From contig JAMWFC010000115.1 of assembly GCA_027475525.1 (NCBI GenBank), forward strand, positions 558,001 to 622,000: DNA of 64,000 bases. Reading direction: 5' to 3'. Every line of letters starts with the position of its first letter. The first letter of the stretch is position 1. The DNA is from Macrolepiota albuminosa. Taxonomy: Eukaryota > Basidiomycota > Agaricomycetes > Agaricales > Agaricaceae. The translations under genes and the position numbers were made by a program. The notes beneath the pieces were generated by a model. That model was not told the DNA's origin. It saw only the letters and a list, made by a program, of their open reading frames with translations, and did not search any database. Shown here piece after piece: positions 1 through 11,859 of this stretch.

Positions 1-479
1 GTGTTTTTCGTAATACACATGCTCAACGATTTGAGTTCTTTTAGACATGGAGGGATCGTCGGATGGTTCACACGACGTAAGAAGGGACCATCTGCCAGAG
101 GTGTCGAGGTGCGTTCTGTATTTTGTTGTCTGAATCAACATTATCCGACGACAGCTATACAATTCGATAGGTCGGGCAAGTTGAAACGCACCATGGCGGG
201 TGCTTTGTTTTCTTACGGGGAATTCGCAGTCGAGATTTCTGGTCCCGCCAGCGTCGCTGACCAGATGTCGGGAGTCGCATCAAGTTCCACTCCCCTAAGG
301 ATTTCATCTTATTCGTGTATTATATCCATCTATGTGGTCTGTGACCAGTTCTTGGTTATCTAAACATCGCTATCACAAGAAACATCTGCTGGCATGACGC
401 CGGAGAAAGGTGCAGAAGCGTCGAATATTGGATATTAAAGCTAGACAATGCTATATAACGAGTCTATGATCTAAATTGA

Positions 480-1722
480 ATAAACGCCTGGTTCGTAGTT
501 TTTCCTCGCAAAATAGATCCGTTGAATTTGAGCCAAGTCAAAAGGCCTTTATCACTGCCGCTCTGTGATGGTGTCGAAATCAGTCAGTCTTCAGACTCGC
601 GCCGGGGATTTTTGGGCGTGCCCGTGGACGGAGCAACGTTCATTTATCTTGGCAACCAATCTCTCGAGTTCCAACAGGCGGGGTTGATTCCACTCGTCAG
701 GTCCTGGACCAGCAGGGCAAAGCTCAGCACGATTGTCATTGGACAGTTACTCTCCACCAACTCAAACTCAATTTCGAATCAAACAGGAAATCCAAACTAC
801 ATCTAAAGGCTAGGTCGGTATACGAAGACCTGAGGAATCAACGACCATCTGAGGTGACAAGCTCGTACTATATGTTCCACGACGACAGAGCTGATTAATT
901 ACAATTAGATAAATAAACAGAGCATAAGATAGACAGCATGTGGATACGACGAGCATGATCAAGATAGGTCCATTCGCGATTTCCTTAGAAAAGATCATTG
1001 GCACCTCTATACTGATAGAAAGTCCTGCGGTCAACGCGAGCTCCATATAATAAGGTATACCACCCTCCCTAAACCGAAGACCAGATATCAGACTCGGACA
1101 AAGTCAGGTCAACAAAACCCAAAACGAGCCTGAACTGTATCTGATGTTGGCCTCCTCCTCCGGATACTCAGTGCCTCCTTCAGCTTCCTAAACCAGGCAA
1201 TGATCTTTTTGCGCCTGGTAGTTTCTATCGTTGAGAACGCATGAGAGAGAAGCGCCCATGAAAGCTTACGTTGTATGTTGATTCGTGCTCCCTAACACAA
1301 GCTCAGACTCTGTGGCAGAATCTGAAGAGCCATTATACTCATGCGAGACTACAAGCGAAAGTAGAGAGGACGAATGGCGTAAGAACGACCAAGTTTGTGG
1401 ACATCAAAAGTAGCAGATACGTACTTTCTACCTCCCCTCTTGGATTTCCAGTCCCCTCAGAGCTAGATTTATCGCGCACCGATAGGAAAGGCATCGCAAA
1501 AACGCTGGGTGAGTTCAGTGAGACGTTTGTCCAGAAAGTAATGGCGTTGTACCAGCGGCGAGATAACAAGTGCGCACGCATAACTGACCGCAGCTTCCAC
1601 GTGATGAGTGATGATTTTCCCGCGTCGTCGTCGGCGAGGTCGAGCCAGGCATTGATGACAATGATGAGACGGGAATAAATTCGCCAACGTAGAGAGTAAA
1701 GTAGAGAGACATATTGAATCAC
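480..1722 (-). other. possible decayed membrane-protein fragments, unidentified
   Basis: Two minus-strand open stretches (about 1339-1722 and 810-1046) each include a hydrophobic segment: one near the C-terminus of the first (LLLLMSTNLVVLTPFVL) and one in the second (ILIMLVVSTCCLSYALFIYL). They lie in the same orientation with no clean junction between them. I do not recognise a family. They could be remnants of one membrane-protein gene or chance ORFs. The rest of positions 1-2740 shows nothing I can support. Confidence 0.15.
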
Positions 1723-2746
1723 ACAACGATAGACTGGTTGTCAGACTCCAGAAATGAAATATGTCTTGAATATCCATGAGCCACCGCACAGGTCATTCGG
1801 CGTTCAAGAGGAAAAGGCATTCCAAATTTCGAGGGCCCAATCGATCTCATGTAGCATTTCGTAGATGTCACCGAGCAAGAAGACAAAGAGTTGAAGGAAC
1901 AGGAAAAAACGCTAAGAGGGTTTCCTGTTCGACATTATGGCGGGGAGCGACCAATCAGAGGTAACGAGGAAGGTTGAAGTGGGTTTCACCTTGTAAGTAG
2001 ACCAGAGGCCCTCCGGAACGAACCGATGTTATTAACAAAGTGCTGTGGTGCTGTGTGATAGAACTCTGTGTCGTTCGAAAGGGGTAAAAACACAGCATGT
2101 CGGGATGTTGACTTGTTTATGTTGCCGGAGAGTCAAAAATATATCAACATCATCGAGTGTGGCGGCGGCCTACTGGTTTGGCTTTGTCTAGCGCCCATCA
2201 TCCTGCAACGACCGTGCAGGTTTTCTCCTTGAAAGGTATATACGTAACAAGTGTGGGTCAAGTCCTGAGTCACTCCGACGTCGGCAACACCCGCTGCTCT
2301 GTCACATCCAGACCCTCAAACTTGTACGCTCGCCCCCCCTTCTCCTGCAGTTTTGTAGGAAAGGGAATCTCAAAATCCTTTGAAACCCATTCAGTCTAGT
2401 CCTGTTGTTCCATATCGGACAATCCCTATAACAACGGAACGTGGATTTCATTCAAATTAAAGCAGTTAAACAGCGCTCATACCATACAAGACCCAATCTC
2501 ATAGCAATATTGGTATCAGGATTGTGGTCCGGTCAGTGACATTTTTTGACTTATACTGCGCAATGATAAGTTTGGGCTCGTTTGTGACACAAATGATGGA
2601 TCTCCTGTCCATCATTCCTGACAATGTAATAACGACGCTCTGTTGCATCTAGATACAAAACAGGGTCATTTCTCCAAGTCCTTGGTTACGAATCATATTC
2701 ACTCTCAATTAACCAGGAAAGGTTAGCTCTATTCTCTGCAGCTGAA

Positions 2747-3559
2747 ATGTCCTCCAACTCTGACGTCAATGGTATAAGCACAAGTCGCTGATGACATTAA
2801 TAATGCCATTACCAATGGCGATCTTGAACGAACAACTCTCCTCCTCGACGAGTGGGCCAGTCAATTCTCCACTCCCCCTAGTATCGACTTGCTTGAACTT
2901 GCCAGCCGTACCGGCTCCGCATCCATCGTCTCCTTCTTTCTCGAGGCCTCGATTCGACATTTTATGCCGATGGTCTCATTGTAGCCTGTGAACCTGGATA
3001 TCACCTCGATGTTCTCCAAGCTTTCCTCGACTCCGGCTAGGACATAAATACTTACCTAGGGTACTTAGGCGATCTTCCAGCCCTTTGCCTCGACTCACCC
3101 TCCGTGCTTAAATGGGCTATTGAACGCGGTGCGCACCCGAATCTAAACTGCAACAATGCATTTCAGTCCGCTCTCGAGACCGCTGTGATCAATGAGTCCC
3201 TCGAAAGCGTTGAGATACTCATTGATATGGGCGGGGCACGGATAAACAACACCAATGCTCTCAAGTATGCTGCGCGCTATGGGCGCACGGATATGATTGA
3301 GCTGTTGCTTGCGAAAGGAGCCGAAATCGATGAGTTGCTGTGCCCGGAGTACGCAGACAACCTCATGTATCATGACACCGGGATGGGAACAGCTCTGCAT
3401 CAGGCAGCAGTGGCCGGCCAGCTCAATGCCGTACAGCTTCTCCTGGCAAAAGGTGCAGATCCGAGGCTGAAGAATCTTGTCGGAAAGACGGCCCTCGAGC
3501 TTGCAAAGGAAGAAAACCACGCAATGGTTGTGGATGTTTTAGAGTCATCAGTCGCGTAA
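2747..3559 (+). pseudogene. ankyrin-repeat protein, broken
   Basis: Ankyrin-type helix pairs are readable over the whole span, for example TALHQAAVAGQLNAVQLLLAKGADP and ILIDMGGARINNTNALKYAARYGRTDMIELLLAKGAEI in the 3' part (3104-3559). Upstream the same kind of sequence continues from about 2787 (DDINNAITNGDLERTTLLLDEW) but in another frame. The frame changes again near 2955, and an in-frame TAG interrupts an ankyrin turn at 3038-3040 (FLDSG, stop, DINTYLG). An ATG at 2747 precedes the first repeat but is out of frame with it. I could not explain the breaks with GT-AG introns in the right phase, so I call it a pseudogene. Ankyrin proteins are protein-binding scaffolds; the partner is unknown. 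Confidence 0.6.
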
Positions 3560-4009
3560 TCGAACGGTTTTAAAGAAGTTATGTTTCGACGTTATATATC
3601 GCCGTTTTAGAAAGTTTCTACATGACTGACGTACTTTTGGTGTACGGAAGTCTATTCAGGCAACTCTGAGTACTGCGCGAACACTTGAACATGAAACTTA
3701 GTGTATCCCTTGGAGGGTTTTGATGAAACTATTACCGCGGTCACACTGCAAATGAGAAACGATGGACCATCTAGTCACACCATCACCGGTCACTTTCTGC
3801 GGTAGTCGTTGCCTGAAATACAGCCGCGATGTTCAGGATAATGAGCGGTAGTCCACCGTCCTAGGTGAGTGTTAGCCTTTCACGGTAGATACTTGCGCAC
3901 ATTCATAACGGGAATTCTCATCACTATAGCCTGCGCCGCTCTTTCACATGAATTCACTTGAAGGACTCGCTAATACTCTAATGACAAAGTATTGACATAA
4001 TGTACTAAG
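3560..4009. other. intergenic, nothing recognised
   Basis: No coding pattern, tRNA or repeat that I can support. It separates two decayed genes on opposite strands. Confidence 0.4.
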
Positions 4010-4480
4010 GCGCAGACGAATGAGTTTTGTCTCACAGAATTTGTTCCGCTCCTGCCTTGGTGACCTTGACCACCTTTGTAACATGGGGATTCGCCCGAAA
4101 CGCCAGCCATTCAACGTTCAACCCTCGCCCCTACTCATTTCGGGTCAAAGTCATCGACGCCAACGTGATCTTCCGAAAGGACATGCACCGTCCCTGACGA
4201 GAGTTCTGCAAATGCCTGTGACCTGTTATCCAGAACTTTTTAATCCCTGCTTTACCAAATGCCTTGATAGACTGTGGCATGGTTCGGTCGGTCCATGCCA
4301 TGTCAAGGATCTTCTCATTCTTCTCTGTCGCTCGCTTGCGTGCTGGAGTCATGAATGATCCAGTTGAACCAGAATAGAACAGAGACTGGTCAGGGTCGAC
4401 TCGAAGTTTTTTTTTATCTCATCGACACTAGGGACCGGCTTGGCTTGGGGTTTGGATTTTGACTTCTGGGGTTGACCAGC
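4010..4480 (-). pseudogene. small fungal protein of an unnamed family, frameshifted
   Basis: Reading the minus strand gives, in order, a Pro/Lys/Asn/Gln-rich segment ending SVDEIKK, then LFYSGSTGSFMTPARKRATE, then DMAWTDRTMPQSIKAFGKAG, then (another frame) FAELSSGTVHVLSEDHVGVD, then VEWLAFRANPHVTKVVKV. The order and spacing fit a small fungal family I remember as having a conserved LFYSG...FGKAG..FW core and a C-terminal ..PALxxNPxVxKVxKV segment; I do not know its function. At least three frame changes are needed, one at a nine-A run near 4409-4417. The upstream 4440-4600 sequence is an imperfect repeat of GGGTTGACT / TTTGGGATTYGGCT units. Confidence 0.4.
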
Positions 4481-4599
4481 GGGTTTGGGATTTGGCTTAT
4501 GGGTTGACTTGCGGCACCATTTGCGGATTTGGGATTCGGCTCATTGGGTTGACTTGTGGTGTTACTTGCGCGTTTGTTCAGTGTTCAGTGTACTACGAG

Positions 4600-5043
4600 G
4601 TGACATCTCCGTCAAATGATCTATTAGGGGAGGATAACGTCGGCCTTCGTCCCAATACTGTGAGGCCGAGAGCTCATCAAAGATAAGAGCATTGGCATGC
4701 GGTGATGTATAGAGATGAGGCGAGGAGGGCAAAATATAATGATTTCCCTGAGTGTGAGGGTGGCCGACTGCATCGTCCAATTCCAGATCTGTTGTAGCAA
4801 CTGGAAGAGGCGCAGCGTGACGCAGGCGTCTAGTAGGAGTGACCTGAAATGCATGTCAAGGATTTACGCCTATAATGAATTGGTTGAACAACGGCATAAC
4901 ATATGCATTGCTTCGATGGATTGTTGAGGAATATGACGCGTAACTTCGGTCATCAATCTGTGACATCACCTTTATAGTATGTTTTCCTTTTTCTTCCGTT
5001 AATTATCTTATTATGACAGACATATGACATATTTACTTATATA
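4600..5043. other. intergenic, AT-rich, nothing recognised
   Basis: Only short overlapping ORFs on both strands without recognisable motifs, grading into AT-rich sequence at the edge of the segmental duplication. Confidence 0.4.
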
Positions 5044-5116
5044 CACACTTTATACTTTGGTAAACATACTTATGATGTAGGAATATGCAACATATAACCT
5101 CCACTCAATATTCAAA

Positions 5117-6837
5117 TTATTCTTCTCTTGTATCTTCTTTTCTGACTTGGACTGCAATGTGTTCAAAGGTTCTCGTGCTCCATGTTATTATTGAATTTTT
5201 TTGACTCTGCTTCTTCAGATTCAAAGTTATCCGGTTGATCATAATTGCAGTTATGCTAGCACAGTGTGAGAAAAGAGTGTCATGCAGATATAAGAGTACT
5301 CACTATGTTGCTGGTCTGCAGAAAACCTAGAATTCAGACAAGTCACTGCAATAATAATGAGCTTACTGATTGTGGAAGAATTTTAGTGAGGGCTAGTCAA
5401 ATTGTTAGATATAGCAATGTGAGGCATTTAACAGAGGTACTCACACGAGCATCCAGAAGAAGGATAAGCCACACAAGATTTGATGAGAAAAGGACAAAAA
5501 AGTACAGAATTCCATCCCGCTTGATAACCTCTAATACAGGCATCCTCAACTGAGAGTTCTGTGACTTTTTCGCAACACCATAGATAATGCCAATAAAAGC
5601 AAGGCCATCAAAAGCAAGACAAAGGGATAGGTAGATGTCTCCAGTTGGAAACCTGTTAACAATAGTGAGTTAAAAATTTTGACATTTGAGTAACAAGGGT
5701 TCAAACTTCAAGTCTGATCTTCCCGCTGAAATAGCAACACAAACTAAAGATTGTGAGATGAGCAGCTATAATTGGTTGAATTACCTTACCATGAAACACG
5801 TCAATATCTGGAAGAACAGGTATATCTGGAGTCACCCCAGCCAAAAGAATTGCCGGATTATCTGTTCCTCCGAAAGCTTGGGACATGGTGTAAAGTGTCA
5901 ACACTGATTGCAGAAACATCATGAAGCCAGAGGCATAAAGAACGATCTTTGGCTTTTCAAGCAAGGCATAAACACTATCATGCATGTAGATATAAATGGC
6001 TGCATGTACAGTTGTAGGCAGTACTTACCGTAGAGTGACAAAGATCTCGGCAATATTTGTCATGATGAATAATCCAATGATTTCAAAAGCAGCATATCGA
6101 GTGCAGCTGTTAATTTAGGCCTTCAGAAAAATGGTGTACCAATACATAGGGTACTTGAGACTGACATCTGACAATTCAAAAGGCTATTAATACCGGAAAT
6201 TCAGCCGTGACTTAGTGGAGAAATAACATACTTCAATAGTCCATGCATGGAGAAAATATGCTAATGGTATTTTTCTCAGAATCCATTGAGAGAGACAGGT
6301 ATCAAGGAACGTACAAACCACTGCAATGATTACAAAGATAGGAGAAAGATATCGATTCTGAACAGGTCAGAGACCTTTGCAAATGTCACATTTGTTTGAT
6401 CCACATACCAAGATGAACAGCCAGAAAACTACAAGGAATTATTAACCAGGCCATTTTATAGAAGCCAGAGCATCCATGACAATCAACTTGCCTAGCGTTT
6501 TCTCGCCTTTCCAGGCATATTCAACCTGTTGATGTAATTAACACTACTGTAGAAGGCATGCCTACACAGAAGGGATCATACCTCATCTCGAAGGGTAAGA
6601 AAATAGTCATAAAACCACAGTGTTGAGACTGATATGAAGTACAACTATAGGATATCTGAGAAATCAATCTGAAATGTTTCTGTCGATTGTTATTGACCTT
6701 CATTGCATACCTAGAAGATATGTGAGTACGATGCCAACTCTAGAAGTATTGATTTACAAGTCATTGCCCAGACCAATTACGGCGTCGAGAACATCTCCTG
6801 AGACAGTCACTGTCATTGCGGAAGGCTTAAGCACCAT
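5117..6837 (-). pseudogene. DUF6533-like multi-pass membrane protein, copy 1 (premature stop)
   Basis: Several minus-strand exons are readable: an N-terminal exon from ATG at 6837, a segment FISVSTLWFYDYFLTLRDE (about 6582-6645), VEYAWKGEKTLGK next to it, NRYLSPIF.. after another intron, then FGGTDNPAILLAGVTPDIPV (about 5830-5890), GILYFFVLFSSNLVWLILLL (about 5440-5520), and a tail ending at TAA 5117-5119. The YDYxLTLxxEVEYxW...LG signature is that of the DUF6533 domain, common at the N-terminus of basidiomycete multi-pass membrane proteins of unknown role. A TAA at 6754-6756 lies in the first exon where copy 2 has TAC, so this copy is probably dead. Confidence 0.6.
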
Positions 6838-7689
6838 GTCTGCTCTTCTTGGAGTTTTATATTCACATAAGACGTCCATCGTTTCAACTCCCTATGCTTG
6901 ATGCCATCTATCATTCGAACCAATTGCTTGATCCTATCAAGGCTTTGTCCTCTAGATCGTGATTTTGATTTTCAACCTCTATCTTTGAAAATTACATTTT
7001 TATGCATGCTGACCTAGTTTCTTCCTAAAAATAAAAATCCAGTCAGTCCAAATCGTATGGATTTGACATTTTGCTCATGCAACAATACTTTTGAATCACA
7101 ACGTCTGCTTCAGATCAGAAAGGACATCACCCCTGCTAATATCTCGATCATGTACTGATCATGAGTACATGAGTTGCTACTTATTAGTCTTCTTGTTCTC
7201 CACGATTTCGTAGATTGTACTGCGGATTCTCATCTTTTCACACATGATTATCATTTGTCTTTGACCGACCACCTGTGGTTACCCCTTTTCCCACCTAATT
7301 AGGCATGGATTTCTCAACTACACCCTTCCTCGAATAATACACCTTTATCAGGTGGCTTGTCTTGAGAACGCATTGCTATAACCATTACCGGCCATCAGGC
7401 TCATTGATCGCTGGTGTATTCCCAACATCATGTCATTATTAGTTAGGGATGCCTGTGACAGGAGCACTCCGTCCACAATTTAACAGAGGCGCTACATACA
7501 CCCTCCAGCCGAAATGAAGGGTCATGCTTGGCTTATGAAGTCAAATCACTGGAACGAACTAAGTGGTATCGTAACTCGGGATCCAAGTTATTATGAGTGT
7601 GTCGCAGTGCATTGTTGCAAGTGTGACCATGCTTAACCAAGGTGCTGCTCTTTATGCAGTTGATCTCTGTGTCCTGCAGGGAGTGATTA

Positions 7690-7760
7690 TGGGTCGTGAG
7701 TCGTGAGTCATGTGTTGTAAGCTGTAAGCTGTGAGCTGTGAGTTGTGAGTTGTGATAGAC
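7690..7760. repeat. heptamer-like satellite
   Basis: Imperfect tandem units around GTGAGCT / GTGAGTT / GTAAGCT. A related tract (GTGAGCT then GTGAGGGTT units) lies at the same relative place in copy 2 of the segmental duplication (about 40515-40573), so the repeat predates the duplication and has since diverged in unit composition. Confidence 0.7.
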
Positions 7761-8245
7761 CACTGACCAATGACCAAGATTTACCGAATTGTCGATTTAT
7801 GAAAAAAAAAACGTTGTGGCAGTGAGTTGGGCTAATTGATGGATCGGGTACGAAGTTGAAAGTGCGGAAAGGCAAGTGTAAGTGTTGAAGTTGGATTAGA
7901 CAGGAAAAATGTGAGGATGCGGTGTAGGCATGAGATATCGTTCGTCGCGATGCAATGGAAGTTCGTAGACCAGTGACAGATGAGCACCAGTAAGAATAAA
8001 GAGTCGCCCAGTAACAGACAGACTCCAGTAAGGAAGAGAAGTCGTAGTACCGTCCAAGATAAGACGAAAGAATCCTCATTTAAACAAAAACGACGAAGAC
8101 AACGAAGCTGAATAGTTGACAGTAACCAGAGAGGTCGAGATGCCAGTAAGCCGAAATGGAAGCAGAGATGCCGAGCCAATCGATCAAATTCCACAACAGA
8201 GCCAAGACAGACGAGAACAACAACAACAACAACAACCACCCACCC

Positions 8246-8572
8246 TGTTGGAATAGACTCACCGCTGTGGCGGCGGCGTCGGTTACTTCCCGGTTAATTA
8301 AATCCTTTCTTTTCCCTTTTCTACCACTCCAGTACGATCGGATTTGATCGTCCTGTATAGTTCCTCAAGCCACACTTTTGGTCTTTCCATATGTAGGATT
8401 TATCTTAGAATAGACCCTCAGTTCATTCCACTGAACTGAGGGTACGTCCTTTACTTACTTGTCGATCTAAATACTCATGGTACCTGGAGACTACATTACT
8501 TACTGTGTATTACAGGTCAAACAGAGTTCATTCCACTGAACTGAGGACTACATTACCTACTGCATATTACAG
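8246..8572 (+). repeat. copia 5' LTR
   Basis: 327 bp starting TGTTGG and ending ..ATTACA, repeated at 13475-13785. The direct repeat CACCC stands immediately before it (8241-8245) and immediately after the 3' LTR (13786-13790), giving a 5-bp target-site duplication. This copy carries about 16 bp more than the 3' LTR, including extra bases around an internal repeated motif (TTCATTCCACTGAACTGAGG). Confidence 0.85.
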
Positions 8573-8649
8573 GTTATTGGCCCTGAAAAGCGCTTACTTA
8601 CACTACACACGTTGACAAAATATAACCAGCACTACATCTATTGGAGGTA

Positions 8650-9430
8650 ACAGCAATTCCCCAACATTCCCAGACAAATTTTTATTTGATGGTACAAACT
8701 ACATTATGTTCCGTGATAGAGTCCTTCTGGCAGCAAAACTCAGAGGCACCAAAGGATACCTTGATGAAACCATAGTTACCCCACACCCAAAAATGACAGT
8801 ACCAGCCCCACCAGCAACTGAGTAGTGGGACAAAACCCTGTCCTACCAGGAATGGCAGGTCCAAAATGCATGGGCACTGGCACTAATTGTATACAACACC
8901 AAAAACCTGGTCAGACTGGGTATAAAAATGTCAGACACTGCAGCAAAGGCATGGTCAATGCTGAAAGAAGCCTATGGAACAGTGTCAGACTTAGGGGCAA
9001 ACTCGGTTGAAAATGTATTGAGAGTGGCAAAATACTCTGATGGAACGGATTTCCAAGAACATATTGTGAATCTTCAGTTGAAGTGGAATAATGCAGTCAA
9101 AAAAGGAGCAGACATCAAGGACAACCAGTTCTGAGCAATAGTGATCTCATCGCTTCCAGCCTCATGGGATTTCATTGTGGCATTGCTACAGGCAACCAAG
9201 ACCTCTGTTGAACTTATCTCAGGTCTTAACATCCATTGGGAACAGTTAAAAGAAAGGTTGTCAGCTGGTGCTGATTTGACATCATCTGCACTACTTGCTA
9301 AGACCACACAAACCCAAAAGAAATTAGTGTGCACAAACATGAACTGTGGACACACAGGACATTCAATCAAAAACTGTTACTGGAAGGGAGGAGGAAAAGA
9401 GGGTCAATTCCCTCCCAACTTTGGACATTG
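8650..9430 (+). pseudogene. gag: copia gag polyprotein, decayed
   Basis: The frame begins FPDKFLFDGTNYIMFRDR and continues through LIVYNTKNLVRLGIKMSDTA and FQEHIVNLQLKWNNAVKKGA, the helical gag region of fungal copia elements. It ends with a zinc knuckle, C-TNMN-C-GHTG-H-SIKN-C, at about 9330-9377, followed by a Gly/Lys-rich stretch. In-frame stops occur at 8824-8826 (TAG) and 9132-9134 (TGA). It would form the virus-like particle and bind RNA. Confidence 0.75.
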
Positions 9431-9815
9431 AAAGAATGCCACACCTGCCTAGACAGCCCCAAAATCAGACTCCCACCACAAATCTAGCCATGACCATTGC
9501 ATCACCACCTCAGACTACCTATGCATTGATGGCACACCCACAGTTTGCTCCAGCCACTGTTTATGACTTGGCTTCCAACCTACTGGAGTCATACCTATCA
9601 GAAGTTGAGATCCTGGCCAGTGTTTTTGGCTTGTCCATTCCTAGTGACAAAGTATCCACCTACATGGATTCTGGTGCAATGGACCACTGCTTCATCAGAC
9701 ACTCCAACTTTGAAGACTACAAACCTTACTCCAGCCCTCAACAAGGTATTGCAGCAAACTGGGGATGTTTTTAATATTCTGGAGGAGGGAACTGTCCAAA
9801 GGACCATAACCATAG
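9431..9815 (+). pseudogene. copia protease region
   Basis: The motif YMDSGAMDHCFIRHSN at about 9661-9708 contains the aspartic-protease DSG triad and the copia-type xxH spacing. The linker before it is in several frames. The protease would process gag-pol. It is followed by a frame change to NILEEGTVQRTITIDGHISQ. Confidence 0.6.
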
Positions 9816-10089
9816 ATGGTCACATATCCCAACTGGCCTTCAAGTCTGCCCTGCATATGCCCAAGCTGGCTGCAAACTTGGTTTTGATCAGAAAGTTTGA
9901 TGACCTAGGGTTCTCAGTCATTTTCAAAGGAAGAAAAGCCACCTTCACTGACCTGGCAGGATGCACCTTTATGGTTGGAGAAAAAAAATTGAATGTACTT
10001 TCTTGTCATTCAACCTACAAGTCAAAAGGGGACTGCCATGGACAAACTGCCCCCAGCTCACACCTCCACCAGATTTTCCTCCACTCCCA

Positions 10090-11020
10090 AGGTTCTTGTG
10101 GTGACCTTGCTTGACAAACCTGTCTCCCTTGACCTGTGGCACAGACACTTTGGTCACGCTGGCCTACAATCAATCAGGAAGTTGGAGACCCATCAATTGG
10201 TTGACGGCCTCCATATCCAAAGGAAATCTGACTCACCAGGCCTTTGCAAAGAATGTATCTCAGGAAGCAGACCACATGCTCCTATAATGGCACCTCTGAA
10301 AACATCCAGATGGTGGGAAAAAAGGTCTACATCAACCTCTGGGGACCTGTGACTGTTGCATCATTGGGGGGCACTCTCTACTTAATAATGTTCATGGATG
10401 CAGGCTCTTCCTGATTAAATGGCACATATCTGACAACCAAAGCAAGGGAGATGACTCTCTTGGCCCTGAAATCTTATGTCACCAAGGCTGAGCACCAGAC
10501 CAGGAACAAAATCAAAATCATACAGGTCAATGGTGGAAGGGAATGGGTAACTTATCTATGGCAATGGTACTGCCAAGACACTGGTATTATGCTAATACAG
10601 GTAGTTTCTTATGTGCATTCTCAGAATGGAGCCATGGAATGGTCCATCTGTACTGTTTCAACAGAGTCAGATGCCTCCTTGCTAAAAGTGGTCTCCCAAA
10701 GAGCTTGTGGGCTGAAGCAGCAGCCACCATCATCTACACCCAAAACCAAAAACCAATTGCCTTCAACTTGCCACCCCAACATGATCTCTGAGGAGAAGTG
10801 GTCTGGGAAGAGGCAGGACATGAAACATTTATATCTGTTTGGTTGCATTGCTTATGCCCAGGTCTCTGACGAGCTCATCAGATCTAAACTTAACCCTAAA
10901 TTGGTGAAGTACACACTGGTTGGATATTCAAGCCATGGTTGCCATCTTTATGACCATACAAATTGTCTGATCATCACAAGCAGAAACCTAATCTTCAAGG
11001 AGAGGGTGGGCCACCAAACC
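10090..11020 (+). pseudogene. copia integrase, decayed
   Basis: The gag-pre-integrase zinc region is readable as LWHRHFGHAG..LCKECISGSRPHAP (about 10135-10275; H-H and C-C pairs). The core follows with LWGPVTVASLGGTLYLIMFMDAGS, then IIQVNGGREWVTYL, where the expected catalytic Asp is Asn, and SQNGAMEW for the catalytic Glu. A C-terminal YTLVGYSSHGCHLYD..CLIITSRNLIFKE follows. The Asp-to-Asn change (GAT to AAT) and other stops fit G-to-A decay. Confidence 0.7.
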
Positions 11021-11239
11021 ATCATCCTCTTGGATAATGACAATTTAATGTTGACATTTCTCACTGCCATTAGCTCAGAACTGAGCCTGATCCTGACTTC
11101 CAGGCAGCAGATTGCTCCCTGCATTTGTCCAATGGATGGTCCCCTTCACCCCACCCAGGAAGGACCTGGCTCAGAGCAACCTCCACACTCTGGGGCCATG
11201 CCACTATCTGCTGACAAAACCCTTCCCATGCTTCAACAA

Positions 11240-11729
11240 TGTCAGGGGACTCCTCATTTTTTCCTTCTTTCACTCCTTATCTTTTCACTCTCCTTTCATT
11301 CATTCTCTTATTTCTTCTGTCATTCTCTCATATTGCTGTTTCTATTCTTTCAACACTATCTGTTAGTACTATTCTCAGCCCTTGAGGTGCTCTGATTCTT
11401 TAGCTACTATTAAGACAAGTGTGGGCCCTTCAGCACCACTTCCAGACTGCTTAGATAAGCCAGAGTTTTCCTGCCTTGTTTGTACAGTTGTTTATTTAGG
11501 CAATTTTTGAGTTTTTAAGGTTTTGTTGTACTGTACAGTTGTTTCCCACACTTCAGAGGCCCCAGAAGCATCCAACCTGGCATAGGAAATTCCTAAACTT
11601 GTTCTCTTTGGATCTCCCTCTGCCAGGTGAGTAGTTATTATGATATTGTCAGTATATATTCTAATATACTTTGGATCTCCCTCTGCCAGCTGTGTGAGTG
11701 AGCCACAGCCTCCAAAGGTCACCCTTACA
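11240..11729 (+). repeat. solo LTR-like element, family 1 copy A (inside copia)
   Basis: It begins TGTCAGGGGACTCCTC, runs through a pyrimidine-rich tract and ends ACCCTTACA. It is the same sequence as 14853-15448 and 17302-17781, and as the reverse complement of 36297-36735. The flanking bases (AACAA left, GATGA right) do not match, so I cannot show a target duplication for this copy. It separates the integrase and RT parts of the copia element. Confidence 0.75.
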
Positions 11730-11859
11730 GATGATCAGCATGTATGATTCAACCTACCCATGCCTTGTTGGATGCCTGAGAGTCTCTGGCTGTTCAGGCT
11801 GCTGCCAGGGAGTGAGAGGAGGAATAGGCTGAGGAGGAGAATGCTTCAGGGGCATTGGC

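Larger units (their letters stand above)
5044..7830. repeat. segmental duplication, copy 1
   Basis: From about 5044 this sequence matches 37590-40640 in direct orientation. It contains the same membrane-protein gene, the same downstream flank (about 6900-7150), a second matching block (about 7440-7620) and a final block (about 7690-7830) with a heptamer-like GTGAGCT/TGTGAGT satellite. Small indels and substitutions are frequent, so the duplication is not recent. Copy 1 is followed by the copia element at 8246, while copy 2 continues into host-like DNA. Confidence 0.8.
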
